A stretch of 64,000 nt of DNA from Capsaspora owczarzaki ATCC 30864. Its lineage: Eukaryota > Opisthokonta > Filasterea. This document shows, piece by piece, positions 63,833 through 64,000 of this stretch. Positions within the stretch are counted from its first letter, which is position 1; each line of letters opens with the position of its first letter. The notes below the pieces were generated by a model that was not told where the DNA came from, did not search any database, and saw nothing but the letters and a program-made list of their open reading frames with translations. A program made the translations under genes and the position numbers. Location of the stretch: the NCBI RefSeq assembly GCF_000151315.2, contig NW_011887306.1:762843-826842 (forward strand), given 5' to 3'.

Positions 63833-64000
63833 CTGCAAGGGGTTGGAGCAACAAGAGTGAGGTTAGTTCCAACGAGAGCACTCGACCCCCTTCCTTTGTC
63901 TTCCGAGCGCCCGGATGAGCACGAATTCAGATCATTCATGCTGATACGCACTCCATCCACCATCCACTTCAAAAGGCAGAGCGACCACCCGCCAGGATTG

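Overview
This window is nuclear DNA of an intron-rich unicellular eukaryote. Most genes carry several short introns with GT..AG ends, and exon lengths and phases fit together without internal stops wherever I reconstructed a gene by hand. Proteins are full of homopolymer runs (Gln, Ala, Ser, Thr, His). The gene repertoire is opisthokont-like: PI4KB, pecanex, RBM28/Nop4, GNPNAT1, ISCA2, ALDH4A1, HDDC2. A family of one-exon-per-repeat leucine-rich-repeat genes is also present. Together this suggests a unicellular relative of animals such as Capsaspora. The organism is an inference from gene content, not a proven identity.

Layout. Positions 1-4302 are gene-poor, with only two or three coding-looking exons at the left edge. 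Positions 4303-7584 hold a tandem pair of LRR genes on the plus strand, followed by a degenerate RING exon. RBM28 (nine exons, minus) fills 8149-13136. A short unknown gene (minus) and an unknown helical protein (plus) follow. GNPNAT1 (plus, 17063-18589) converges on PI4KB (minus, 18862-25185), which has one 5.2 kb exon. Next comes a minus-strand run of three genes with predicted mitochondrial presequences or mitochondrial functions: ISCA2 (Fe-S cluster assembly), ALDH4A1 (proline catabolism) and a B12-dependent class II ribonucleotide reductase (14 exons). A plus-strand TrkH/HKT-type cation transporter of 2589 residues (35166-42935) has a giant tail rich in His and Gln. It converges on a minus-strand ankyrin-BRCT-WGR-PARP protein of 2504 residues (43658-51969). 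Between these two lies an orphan piece of the LRR-gene C-terminal domain, 36 kb from its relatives. Pecanex (plus, 52557-58728) starts divergently from the PARP gene, and their shared 587-nt spacer holds a relic of an AGC-type kinase exon. The right end carries three minus-strand genes in tandem: a saposin-B/purple acid phosphatase fusion (5' end missing), HDDC2, and a Nop6-like RRM protein.

Working relationships. RBM28 and the Nop6-like protein both point to nucleolar ribosome assembly. ISCA2, ALDH4A1 and probably the reductase point to the mitochondrion. PI4KB, pecanex and the Trk-type transporter are membrane-trafficking or transport proteins. The most unusual items are the modular LRR genes with their unnamed C-terminal domain, the class II reductase in a eukaryote, the His-rich transporter tail, the ankyrin-BRCT-WGR-PARP architecture, the SapB-phosphatase fusion, and expanded pyrimidine repeats that sit at 3' splice sites.
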